Assembly (NCBI RefSeq): GCF_003003215.1
Contig: NZ_PVUF01000001.1
Coordinates: 434,001 to 498,000, forward strand
Length of the DNA: 64,000 nt
Direction of reading: 5' to 3'
Source of the DNA: Tritonibacter scottomollicae
Lineage (GTDB): Bacteria > Pseudomonadota > Alphaproteobacteria > Rhodobacterales > Rhodobacteraceae
Part shown: positions 46,545 to 54,811 of the stretch, in pieces
Layout of the letters: each line of letters opens with the position of its first letter
How positions within the stretch are numbered: the stretch's first letter is position 1
The notes under the pieces: model-generated
Told to the model about the DNA's origin: nothing
Seen by the model: the letters and a program-made list of their open reading frames with translations, nothing else
Database searches by the model: none
Made by a program: the position numbers and the translations under genes

Positions 46545-47666
46545 TCAGGCGACGTCCATCAACGCGTCTTCTTCAGCGTCATCCAAGGTCTCCTCATCCT
46601 CCGGGATCTCCTGGTTCATGAGGCTTAGAACGTCGTCCAATGTTGTTGTAACCGTATCGGTCACATCACCTGCGAGGCCGCCCACGATGACCTGAGGGTC
46701 GTCGTTGTCGAGGCCGGTGACCAGAGCGATATTGTTCAGGTCCACATCCTCGAGCGAGAGCGGGCCGTTGTCGGACCAGAGGGTGAAGGACAGGTTGTCA
46801 ACGAAACCGTCGGTGCTGTTTGGCTCTTGTCCGAATTGCAGGCCGATGTCGAAGTTTTCCGACAAGGTTGTGCCATCCTCCAGAGAGTTCACGCCATTGG
46901 GCGCAATTTCCTGATTGGTCAGCGGGATGGCGTTTTCATCCGGGTGGATGTTCAGCCCGTTTGCCGTCGCATCGTCGGTCAGGTTCATGAAAATGCCGTC
47001 GATGTCGGTTTCTTCGCTGTCCCAAGAGGTTGGAACGACCTTGAAGAACAGGGTGCCTTGTTCGGTCTGACTCACTTCAAAGGTCAATTGCTGGCTGTTG
47101 CCGAGGGTGAAATCGATGGTGGTCTTGCCATCTGTTCCGCCATCGTCGCCACCTGTGTCGCCGTCGCCGTCGCCGTCGCCGTTGTCATCGTCGTCGTCAC
47201 CGCCGTCCGTCGGGGGGAGGGGGGTATCGTCTTCGTCGTCCTCATCCTCGTCGTCATCGTCCTCGTCGCGCCCGCAGCGATCATCATCGTCGCGATCCCA
47301 CCACCGGTGGCCCCGTCCGCCGCGGTCATCGTCATCGCGGTCTCGGCCCCAACGCCCCCAGCGACCGCCACGCCCGCCGTCATCATCGCAGTCATCGTCG
47401 CGGTCGTCCTGATCGTCATCCCGGTCCTCATCCCGGTCACGACCGCGACCGTGACCCCAGCCGAAGTCCCACCCGCTGCGGCCATCATCCTGATCATCGT
47501 CGTCATCACGCCAGGATTTTGACTTTCCGCCGCAGCCCGACCAAGCATCGTAGGTCCAGCCGTGATTGCTCCAACTGCTGTAGCCTCCGCCGAAAAGTGA
47601 TTTTCCGCCAAAGCTGTACGATCCCCCCCACGAGAAACCGCCCCACCCAAAAGAACCCCAAGACAT
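46545..47666 (-). CDS. Asp/Gly/Trp-rich protein of unknown function
   Basis: 373 residues from the ATG at 47666 (AAGGATAG before it). Residues 1-50 are Gly/Ser/Trp-rich (SWGSFGWGGFSWGGSYSFGG). Residues about 53-175 are an Asp/Arg/Gly low-complexity tract with runs of 4-6 Asp and RDRDEDRDDDQDDRDDD. Residues about 185-340 look like a compact beta-rich domain (TIDFTLGNSQQLTFEVSQTEQGTLFFKV, DGIFMNLTD, FVDNLSFTLWSD). The C-terminus is acidic (PEDEETLDDAEEDALMDVA). No signal peptide is seen. The composition suggests Ca2+ binding and possibly type I secretion, but this is inference. I do not recognise the gene. Confidence 0.75.
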   Translation of the reverse strand: MSWGSFGWGGFSWGGSYSFGGKSLFGGGYSSWSNHGWTYDAWSGCGGKSKSWRDDDDDQDDGRSGWDFGWGHGRGRDRDEDRDDDQDDRDDDCDDDGGRGGRWGRWGRDRDDDDRGGRGHRWWDRDDDDRCGRDEDDDDEDEDDEDDTPLPPTDGGDDDDDNGDGDGDGDTGGDDGGTDGKTTIDFTLGNSQQLTFEVSQTEQGTLFFKVVPTSWDSEETDIDGIFMNLTDDATANGLNIHPDENAIPLTNQEIAPNGVNSLEDGTTLSENFDIGLQFGQEPNSTDGFVDNLSFTLWSDNGPLSLEDVDLNNIALVTGLDNDDPQVIVGGLAGDVTDTVTTTLDDVLSLMNQEIPEDEETLDDAEEDALMDVA

Positions 47667-47974
47667 GGTTACTATCCTTCTTACTCTTGTCCCAAACTCC
47701 AAAATGCGGCCCGCAGGCATGCTTCCGCGAGAAAACTCGAAGAAGAACACATGCTGGCCGCAAGGATGCAGCTTATGAAGGCCGGCGCCCGCGCCTTAGT
47801 TTTTTCTTAAATTCTATTAAAATTAGCCTTTTTTCGGCAGTCCACCTCGAACAGTGAGGCGCTCGTGGCCGCATTGTTTCCGCAGCGTCACAACTGGACA
47901 TTCACGGTTGCCAAGATTCGGTTGGCTGGCACAGTTTTGACGCATTCATGGGCGTCAGCAATTAGGGGTAAGCG
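47667..47974. other. Divergent intergenic region
   Basis: 308 bp between the Asp-rich gene and the DinB-like gene. An AT-rich part at about 47795-47835 may carry promoter elements. I see no gene in it. Confidence 0.35.
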
Positions 47975-48781
47975 ATGCAGCAAGCTGAAGATTTCCGCGA
48001 AGAGAGTAGCGTGCTGTTCGCCCTGCTCGCAGAGGCCCCGGCAGACGTGTTCGACTCCGTCACACAGTTCAAGGACTGGACGGTGAATGACGTCTTGGGG
48101 CATTTGCATTTCTTTAACGCCGCGGCAGAAGCCGCACTGAAAGGACCGGAGGCGTTCGAGGCCATGATGGCCTCTGCGATGGCCGAGCTTGCGGGGGGTG
48201 CCAGCATACTGGAGCTGCAGTATCCCTGGCTTGACGGGTTGCGTGGCCCAGATTTGTTTCGTGCATGGCGGGCCGGCGTAGACAGGCTGGCCGGGGCGTA
48301 TCTAAAGGCGGACCCAAAGGCGCGCGTGCCTTGGGTGGGGCCGGATATGAGCGCGCTCAGCGCGATCACCGCCCGACAGATGGAAACCTGGGCGCATGGG
48401 CAGGAGGTTTTCGACCTACTGGGACAGGCGCGGCCAGAAACCAACCGGATCCGCAATATCGCCCATCTGGGCGTCGCGACATTCGGCTGGAGCTTTCGGG
48501 TCCACGGGCATTCGGTTCCAGAGCCTGCGCCGCATGTGGTGCTTACGGCGCCTTCGGGTGAGGTCTGGACCTGGAACACGCCACAGGAGGGCAATCGGGT
48601 CGAGGGATCTGCCGTTGAGTTTGCGCAGATCGCCACGCAGGTGCGCCATTGGTCGGATACTCAAGTCAAGGCGACCAATGGCACAGCGCGACAATGGATG
48701 ATGCAGGCGCAGTGTTTTGCCGGCCCACCAACAGCCCCGCCAGCACCGGGTACGCGATTTCGTCTTCTGCAGGAGGGCTAA
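47975..48781 (+). CDS. TIGR03084-like metal-binding protein (DinB/maleylpyruvate isomerase fold)
   Basis: 268 residues. The N-terminal part has the DinB-like helical bundle: WTVNDVLGHLHFFNAAAE (first metal His), then MSALSAITARQMETWAHGQEVFDLLG (second His) and RIRNIAHLGVATFGW. This matches the TIGR03084 family, related to thiol-dependent isomerases. The C-terminal domain (PHVVLTAPSGEVWTWNTPQ) is of the SCP2-like type. The substrate is not known. It stands alone. Confidence 0.7.
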   Translation: MQQAEDFREESSVLFALLAEAPADVFDSVTQFKDWTVNDVLGHLHFFNAAAEAALKGPEAFEAMMASAMAELAGGASILELQYPWLDGLRGPDLFRAWRAGVDRLAGAYLKADPKARVPWVGPDMSALSAITARQMETWAHGQEVFDLLGQARPETNRIRNIAHLGVATFGWSFRVHGHSVPEPAPHVVLTAPSGEVWTWNTPQEGNRVEGSAVEFAQIATQVRHWSDTQVKATNGTARQWMMQAQCFAGPPTAPPAPGTRFRLLQEG

Positions 48782-48802
48782 CGGTGTGGCGCAAGGCGAC
48801 CG

Positions 48803-49618
48803 TTATGCATCCGGTGCTGCGCGCAGGCGTTGGTATGCGCTGATGTACCCTGCAAGCGTCATGCGGGCCTCGTCTGTTTCAGTGACGGGCACAAACTGTC
48901 CCTCGAGCGCCTTCTTGTAGGGCGCGGCCAGCGGGGCCGGGGCAATCAGCGCCAGGTTCTGCCCAAGCCAATAGGCCCTGGAGGCCGCCAGTTCAGCCCC
49001 GAGCGCAGCGCCCCAGATCTGTCCCAGCGCGGCCCCGTCGCTCAGCGTATCTGTTGCCCAGAGTAGCCGGGTTTCGGCGGTGCGCAGGGCAAGGTTTTCA
49101 GGCTTTGATGTGACGTCCTGCAAGTGATCCGAAAGCGCGTTTGCATCGGGCATCGTCTGGTGAATGTCTACCGGGCTCAGGGCCTCGACCAATGGTACGG
49201 TTGCAAAGGCCAGAACGCTCACCACTTCGTCTGCACTGATCAGCGCCCAGACCGTTGTGTCAAAGCCAGGAAGGCAAATCACGCCATCCCAGTCCTTGTT
49301 CAGGCTGAGGAAGCCGGCGATCCGGTTGGCCGCGCCGGCCAGTCGCGCATGGGGGCGCGCCTGAGAGAGGGCTGCGACGGTGTGTACCCTGCCAGACTGA
49401 ATTATCTTCAGCGTTGAAGGGCTGGCGGGAAGTGCGGTCGCGTCTGTCTTCGCGTCCGCGGCCGTCAGGACAGGGCACTCCGGTGCCAGCGCACAGGCTT
49501 GCTCCAACCCATCAACCGCCACGGGGCTGCCGGAGGGGGAAGTCCCTGCCATCTTCCAAGCCCTCGGTGGTCGATGTTCCTCGTCGAAGGCGATCCAGAT
49601 ATCTGTGGGGTCGGTCAT
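48803..49618 (-). CDS. Divergent DgoK-like protein (2-dehydro-3-deoxygalactonokinase family)
   Basis: 271 residues from the ATG at 49618. It follows the DgoK outline: IWIAFDEEHRPPRAWKM at the start (DgoK: YIAIDWGSTNLRAW), AGFLSLNKDWDGVICLPGFDTTVWALISADEVVSVLAFAT in the middle (DgoK: VMPGTHCKWV), and LGQIWGAALGAELA near the end. The Gly-Ser/Thr phosphate loop after the first Asp is missing (DEEHRPP instead of DWGSTN), so kinase activity is doubtful. No other Leloir or De Ley-Doudoroff genes are adjacent. It may be a relic or a non-catalytic relative. Confidence 0.55.
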   Translation of the reverse strand: MTDPTDIWIAFDEEHRPPRAWKMAGTSPSGSPVAVDGLEQACALAPECPVLTAADAKTDATALPASPSTLKIIQSGRVHTVAALSQARPHARLAGAANRIAGFLSLNKDWDGVICLPGFDTTVWALISADEVVSVLAFATVPLVEALSPVDIHQTMPDANALSDHLQDVTSKPENLALRTAETRLLWATDTLSDGAALGQIWGAALGAELAASRAYWLGQNLALIAPAPLAAPYKKALEGQFVPVTETDEARMTLAGYISAYQRLRAAPDA

Positions 49619-50073
49619 GGGGGCCTCGGGGCTGAGTTCCTGTTGCTCCCCGTGATGCCTCGAAAATAAGCAGAACACAATCGCTCCACCCTGCGCCCCT
49701 CCGGTTAGCGCCACTATACTTTTGGTTTGGCGAATTAAACCGAAGCAACGCTGAGGTTTTTAGACAACTAGAATATAAAGAAAAGACGTCGAGGGAACGG
49801 ACACGACGGCCCCTGAGGCCAGCTGCAATGCAATTTCCGTCTGGGATAGCTTTGCCTTATGCGCAACAGTCCGGAAAATTTCCGAGCCTTTCGACGTACG
49901 GACTATGTTACTTTTTGAAATCTGTTAGCGCGTATTCACCTTTGAAGTATGCGTATCTGTGAGGTCCAGTAAATGTATAGGCTTGGCGATATAGCAACGA
50001 CCCGTAGCGTGTGTCTCAAACGGCCAGTTGGCCGCTTCTCCGACCTGCCTGCTCGGCATGCGGAGGGTCAGTT
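49619..50073. other. Intergenic region upstream of the AraC regulator
   Basis: 455 bp, divergent promoters expected. An inverted repeat GGTTT-N8-AAACC lies near 49724-49741 and an AT-rich stretch follows at 49760-49785. No reading frame here looks coding. Confidence 0.35.
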
Positions 50074-51102
50074 GTGAAAGATGTTTTCGCTCCGAATGGC
50101 GGAGCGTTTCTGGTTCGCCTTGCGGAATACGTATCAGGGAAAGGGCACGACTTTTCCAATCTGGTCGCACAGCAGCTCTCGCTTCCCGAGGCGTTTGATG
50201 ATCCTTCTCAGTCTTTGCCGGTTCATGAGCATTCGCTTGCGTTTGAGGTTGCTGAACGCACCTGCGCGGATCCTCTTATCGGCTATTCGCTTGCGAAACA
50301 CTGCACCCTCAGAGATGCGGGCCTGGTCGGCTATGCTGTCAGTGCCTCTGCAACGCTGGGCGAGGCCTTGCGGACGCTGACCGAACTCAGCGCGGTTTTT
50401 CAGGTTGCCAATGTCGACTCAACGCAAGGTGCGGGAACAGGTCTTGTGGAGCTGCGATGGGACTACGGTTCGCAGGGTAAACTCGACCTGCGTCATTGGA
50501 GTGAGTTCACGGCCGCCTTGTTGGTGCGCAGCCTGCACAAGCTGACGCGGGAGGCCGTTGCACCTGTTGCTGTCGAGTTCATGCATACTCCTCCGGCAGA
50601 ACCAGCCGACGCGATGGCCGTCTTTGGGCTGGCGCCCGGATACCGGGCACGCTGCAACCGTTTGGCCTTTCGCAGACAGGATCTGCAGCAACGGTTGGTA
50701 ACCGCAGACGCTGGGTTGCTCAGTCTATTGATGGAGCACGCCGCGCTTCTGAAGTTGGGGGGCGCGCACGGTCGAAACGATCTTTCCATCACGGTTGAGC
50801 GTCTGATTATGGATGGCATGTCCGATGGAGATGCCAGTCTCGCCAAGGTGGCCAAGTCGCTGGAGATGAGCCAGCGGACCCTGTCCCGTAAGCTGGCCGG
50901 AGAAGGCACAAGTTTCTTTGCGATCCTGGAAGGGGTGCGGAAATCTCTTGCGCTGCGCTATTTGCGCCAGAACGAAAAATCCCTGTCGGAAATCTCCTTC
51001 CTTCTCGGGTATTCCAGCCTGAGCAGTTTTAACGACGCGTTTCGCCGCTGGCACGACCAAAGCCCCGGTAGCTATCGAACCCAGGCGCTGAAATCATCTT
51101 GA
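50074..51102 (+). CDS. AraC-family transcriptional regulator
   Basis: 342 residues from the GTG at 50074, supported by GGAGGG 6 bases before; the frame is open from 50011 without such a site. The N-terminal two thirds is the arabinose-binding-like domain of the OruR/ArgR-type AraC group (GYSLAKHCTLRDAGLVGYAVSASATLGEALRTL). The C-terminal double helix-turn-helix is typical: ASLAKVAKSLEMSQRTLSRKLAGEGTSF and LSEISFLLGYSSLSSFNDAFRRWHDQSPGSYR. It precedes the exopolysaccharide locus, so control of that locus is possible but unproven. Confidence 0.9.
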   Translation: MKDVFAPNGGAFLVRLAEYVSGKGHDFSNLVAQQLSLPEAFDDPSQSLPVHEHSLAFEVAERTCADPLIGYSLAKHCTLRDAGLVGYAVSASATLGEALRTLTELSAVFQVANVDSTQGAGTGLVELRWDYGSQGKLDLRHWSEFTAALLVRSLHKLTREAVAPVAVEFMHTPPAEPADAMAVFGLAPGYRARCNRLAFRRQDLQQRLVTADAGLLSLLMEHAALLKLGGAHGRNDLSITVERLIMDGMSDGDASLAKVAKSLEMSQRTLSRKLAGEGTSFFAILEGVRKSLALRYLRQNEKSLSEISFLLGYSSLSSFNDAFRRWHDQSPGSYRTQALKSS

Positions 51103-51460
51103 AATCTCTTGCGACGCCCCTCGCAGGTGATTCTCATGGTGATGGTGTGAGGTCACAGCGCACCATTTTGTAAACAAACCCCATCTCAGACGTGGACTGT
51201 TTCGCCTTTTGCTCTCAGAAAGCGCTTGTAGATAGGCATGATAACCATTTGGTCAGATTTACATCGATTTTTCTGCAAATAAGATATTTTTAGGGACGAA
51301 GTTTGGGCGCACCTGGTGCACCCGGCACATTGACATTGATCGTTAAGGCCATCGCCTGGGGGTTGGGCCTTTCCGATAGCACTTGGTTTCAGGGGATTGG
51401 AACCTGAGTGTCGCCTCCTTCTAGAGGCCTGCGATGTGTGCGTTTTTTGGGGGTTACAAA
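51103..51460. other. Intergenic region before the exopolysaccharide locus
   Basis: 358 bp, AT-rich at 51235-51300, where a promoter is likely. A small palindrome GGTGCACC lies at about 51314-51321. I see no gene in it. Confidence 0.35.
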
Positions 51461-52174
51461 ATGAAAACATTGGATCAAGGGGCGATCGCAGTTGCTGGGT
51501 TGCAAGACTTCCCAGAGCTGGCCTTGGCATCTTCTTTCCGAGAGGCCAACACCGATTATGGGCACGGAGGCTATGCCATTTATGGTAAGCGGCTTCTGGA
51601 TGTTGCGTTGGTCCTTCTTGCTTTGCCAATCGTTATCCCTCTTATCGCGTTGTGCGCCATTGCATTGTGGATCGAAAGCGGTGCGCCGATTTACCGTCAG
51701 AAACGTCTGGGCCAGGATGGTCGCGTTTTCAACATGCTGAAACTCCGCACCATGGTGCTGAACGCAGATGCTTTGCTAGAAGCGCATCTACAGAAAAATC
51801 CGGCGCTGCGTCGGGAGTGGGATCAATCCCAGAAGATCAAAAATGACCCGCGGATCACCCGGTTCGGGCGTTTTTTGCGTGCCACGTCGCTCGATGAGCT
51901 GCCGCAGCTGTTTAACGTGCTTCTCGGAGATATGAGCTTGGTGGGCGCGCGCCCGATGCTCGTCAATCAGTTGTCGATCTACGGCAAGGCCGATGCCTAC
52001 TTCGCCTTGCGACCCGGGGTCACTGGTCCATGGCAGGTAGGGGAGCGCAATGAAACCAGCTTTTGCCAACGGGCCGAGATCGACGAACTCTATTGCCGGG
52101 ATGTGTCTTTGCGGACGGATCTGCGTATTCTGTTCAAGACCGTTTCCGTGATGTTGCGGCGCACGGGCTACTGA
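51461..52174 (+). CDS. Undecaprenyl-phosphate sugar phosphotransferase (ExoY/WcaJ-type)
   Basis: 237 residues from the ATG at 51461; the frame begins 27 bp earlier. A single N-terminal membrane helix (RLLDVALVLLALPIVIPLIALCAIALWIESG in part) is followed by the PGT catalytic domain: IYRQKRLGQDGRVFNMLKLRTM, ITRFGRFLRATSLDELPQLFNVLLGDMSLVGARPM and LRPGVTGPWQVGER. It loads the first sugar-1-phosphate onto undecaprenyl phosphate at the inner membrane to start polysaccharide repeat synthesis. Confidence 0.93.
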   Translation: MKTLDQGAIAVAGLQDFPELALASSFREANTDYGHGGYAIYGKRLLDVALVLLALPIVIPLIALCAIALWIESGAPIYRQKRLGQDGRVFNMLKLRTMVLNADALLEAHLQKNPALRREWDQSQKIKNDPRITRFGRFLRATSLDELPQLFNVLLGDMSLVGARPMLVNQLSIYGKADAYFALRPGVTGPWQVGERNETSFCQRAEIDELYCRDVSLRTDLRILFKTVSVMLRRTGY

Positions 52175-52320
52175 GAAGAACGAGAGCGGCGCCTTTGCCA
52201 GATGGCACGCCGGACATATAAGCGTAGATTTCTTACAGGTGCGGCGTGAAAGATTATGTTGACCACAATGGCGTAAACATAGCGTCAGTATTATACTTGG
52301 ATGAGGGCGGTGACGCACCA

Positions 52321-53499
52321 ATGACGGACCAGGGGTTCAGGAAATTCCGGCGGCGACGGAGCAAGCGCGAAGAGACGCCTGCTCAGGACACCGCGCGGCC
52401 TGTTCCACAGAAGGCCGCCGCGCCACAGGACAAAGCGGACGACGTTGCGCCCGTTAAACCGGTGCGTCCGGTCCGCCCAGTGCGCCCTGAGACGTCTGTT
52501 GTGCAGTCGACAGAGCGTCCCGCCGTGCAAGCCACTGACCGCCCTTCCAAAAACAAACCAAAAGCGGGCGCGCCTGCCCAGCCTGCGACCGCCGCGCCGC
52601 GGCACGCTGAGGCCGGTGCCCGGCGGGACGCCGATACGCTGGACGCACTGCAGGACCGCTCGCGCGGGTTTGCAGAAGCCCGTCCTGATCCGTTGGAATG
52701 GACCGTGAAACAGACATCGGAGCCGCAGGACATCGTTCAATCATCAGAACCGGAGCAGAAGCTACCGGCGCATCTGCCCGACCCTTGGCATGTCATGCGG
52801 CGCGTCGAGGTCACAGGCCTGAGTGAGCACCGCAGTCGCCTGCCGCTGGTCGATTTCTTTCGACAGTCCCCGACGGCGCGCGCTTTTGACCTGCTCCGCA
52901 CGCGACTGCTGCATACATTGCGGGCGCAAGGCTGGACACGGGTCGCGATCTGCGGGCCGACGCCTGGATGTGGCGCCAGCTTTACCGCGGCGAACCTCGC
53001 TCTCAGCCTGGCGCGTGTGCCCGAGAGCCGCACGGTGCTGATGGATCTCAATATGCGCACCCCCGGAGTTGCCGCTGCTTTGGGACTGGAGCGGGCTGCG
53101 CTCTATAACGGCGATATGCTCGGGTTCCTGCGCGGAGAGCTGCGGTTGGACGAGCATTTTGTCGCCGCGTCGAACCGGCTGGCGCTTGGTTTGAGTACGT
53201 CAGTCTTTCACAACTCGGCAGAGGTGCTTCATGATTCCCGCTGTGCCGCGACCATAGATGAGGTGATCCGGCGCACGCGCGCGAACGTGGCTTTGTTCGA
53301 TCTGCCGTCGGTGCTTCACAGTGATGACGTGGCAGCGTTCCTGCCACAAGTCGACGGTGTCCTGTTGGTGTCAGACGGCAGCGAGACGACCGCGCGCCAC
53401 CTGAAGGCCTGCGAAAAGATGTTGGCCGGCCATACGCAGCTTCTGGGAGTGGTGCTGAACCGCGCCCGGAATGATGAAGAGTTCACCAGCGCCTCCTGA
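52321..53499 (+). CDS. CpsD/CapB-like ATPase with degenerate Walker A
   Basis: 392 residues from the ATG at 52321. The first 165 residues are basic and Pro/Ala-rich, probably disordered (KPVRPVRPVRPE). The rest is a polysaccharide-type P-loop domain: FFRQSPTARAFDLLRTRLLHTL, GPTPGCGASFTAANLALSLAR (212-232), the Walker A' strand TVLMDLNMRTPGVAAALGL, and VALFDLPSVL. In place of the PGxGKS lysine there is Ala219, and no C-terminal Tyr cluster follows. It may regulate the adjacent Wzz-like protein without being a tyrosine kinase. Confidence 0.82.
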   Translation: MTDQGFRKFRRRRSKREETPAQDTARPVPQKAAAPQDKADDVAPVKPVRPVRPVRPETSVVQSTERPAVQATDRPSKNKPKAGAPAQPATAAPRHAEAGARRDADTLDALQDRSRGFAEARPDPLEWTVKQTSEPQDIVQSSEPEQKLPAHLPDPWHVMRRVEVTGLSEHRSRLPLVDFFRQSPTARAFDLLRTRLLHTLRAQGWTRVAICGPTPGCGASFTAANLALSLARVPESRTVLMDLNMRTPGVAAALGLERAALYNGDMLGFLRGELRLDEHFVAASNRLALGLSTSVFHNSAEVLHDSRCAATIDEVIRRTRANVALFDLPSVLHSDDVAAFLPQVDGVLLVSDGSETTARHLKACEKMLAGHTQLLGVVLNRARNDEEFTSAS

Positions 53500-53531
53500 T
53501 TGGGGGCAGCGGAACAAGGAACGGGAACGGC

Positions 53532-54797
53532 ATGGCTTCGATCTACTCAGTTGCAGATTTTCTGGACCTGCTGCGCCGTCGGCTGCGTCTCATTCTCGCG
53601 GTGGCCTTTCTGGGTACCGTTGCCTCTGTTTGGTTCGCGCTGCAGCAACAACCGGTTTATTCCAGTACCGCCGTCATCCAGATTACGCGTCCAACGATTG
53701 CAGGGGAATTGGCCCCTTCCACGGTCGAAGGATCTTCGGCGCGGCGCATCCAGCTGATCGAACAGCGTCTGATGGCGCGGGGCACCATCCTGGAGATCGT
53801 CGACCAGCTGGACCTATTCGCCGATCAACCGGGCCTGCTGGCGTCAGAAATCGTCCCGATGATGCGCAGATCCGTCTCCTTGACCGGCACCGCTGCGGCG
53901 CGCGAGGGGGCCTCGGACGATGGGGCGATTTCCGTCCTGTCCATCACGGCGAATATGCCCACCCGCGCGCAAGCTCAGGCGGTGGCAGAGGAATTTTCGC
54001 AGCGCACCATCGCATTGAGCCGGTCAACGCGCCTGGACCAAGCGCGGGAAACGCTTTCTTTCTTCAACGAAAAGGAAACTGCGCTGATCCGTGATATCTC
54101 AGCGCTGGAGGAAGAGCTTGCCAATTTTCGCTATGAGAACGAGGTGACGTTGCCCGGGATCATCGAGATGCGCGGCACCGAAATCGCGTCCATAAACGAG
54201 AGCCTACTGGAACTGGCCCGTCAGGAAATCGAGATCCGCAAAGTCGCGGAAGAAGCTGCCGCAACGCAGCGCACCGCCTATGCGGAGCGAATTCGCAAGG
54301 ACTATGAAACACAGGTCGAAACTCTGAACGCGCAGCGACAGTTGTTGCTGGACCGTCGCGCAGAGATGGAAGCGTCTCTGGAACTGACGCCGGAAGTGGA
54401 TCGTCAACTGGCGAGCTATGAGCGTCGGCACCAGCAGATGCAGTCGGAGCTTGAAGTGATCACTGCGCGCCGCGCGGAAGCGGAGGTTGGCTTCCGCCTC
54501 GAAACGGCCAGCCAGGGGGAGCGCCTGACCGTGCTCGAACCTGCGCCTTTGCCGGATTATGCCGTCGGCGGGGGAAGGAAATCTCTGGCGCTCAAAGGCG
54601 GGCTGGTCAGTCTGGTGCTGGGGGTTATTGCGGCCTTCGCGATGGATCTACGACATCCCGTTTTGCGAACCAGTGCGCAGATGAAACGCGAAACGGGCCT
54701 GTCGCCCGTGGTTACAATCCCGGTCCTGAAGACGCAGCCCAAAGGGCTGGCGCATAGGCTGCGGGGCATATGGACTCGCCGCTCCGCCCGTGGTTGA
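53532..54797 (+). CDS. Wzz/GumC-type polysaccharide co-polymerase
   Basis: 421 residues. Two membrane helices bracket the protein (LRLILAVAFLGTVASVWFAL near residue 20, LALKGGLVSLVLGVIAAFAMDL near 365). The Wzz motif YSSTAVIQI follows the first. Between them is a long coiled coil (about residues 160-320, rich in Glu, Arg, Ala, Gln). Such proteins set chain length and link the Wzy polymerase to export. It has no C-terminal kinase domain; the preceding CpsD-like gene 32 bp upstream supplies the partner. Confidence 0.88.
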   Translation: MASIYSVADFLDLLRRRLRLILAVAFLGTVASVWFALQQQPVYSSTAVIQITRPTIAGELAPSTVEGSSARRIQLIEQRLMARGTILEIVDQLDLFADQPGLLASEIVPMMRRSVSLTGTAAAREGASDDGAISVLSITANMPTRAQAQAVAEEFSQRTIALSRSTRLDQARETLSFFNEKETALIRDISALEEELANFRYENEVTLPGIIEMRGTEIASINESLLELARQEIEIRKVAEEAAATQRTAYAERIRKDYETQVETLNAQRQLLLDRRAEMEASLELTPEVDRQLASYERRHQQMQSELEVITARRAEAEVGFRLETASQGERLTVLEPAPLPDYAVGGGRKSLALKGGLVSLVLGVIAAFAMDLRHPVLRTSAQMKRETGLSPVVTIPVLKTQPKGLAHRLRGIWTRRSARG

Positions 54798-54811
54798 CGC
54801 GCTCACACCCG

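Noticed and set aside
46545-47666. Asp-rich protein as a low-complexity artefact of the antisense frame
   Set aside because: It has a good ribosome site, a folded-looking C-terminal part with normal composition and a terminator at its end, so it was kept as a real gene.
53471-54094. 207-codon frame overlapping the start of the Wzz-like gene
   Set aside because: It is a +1 shadow frame; the 53532 frame has the membrane helices and the Wzz motif.
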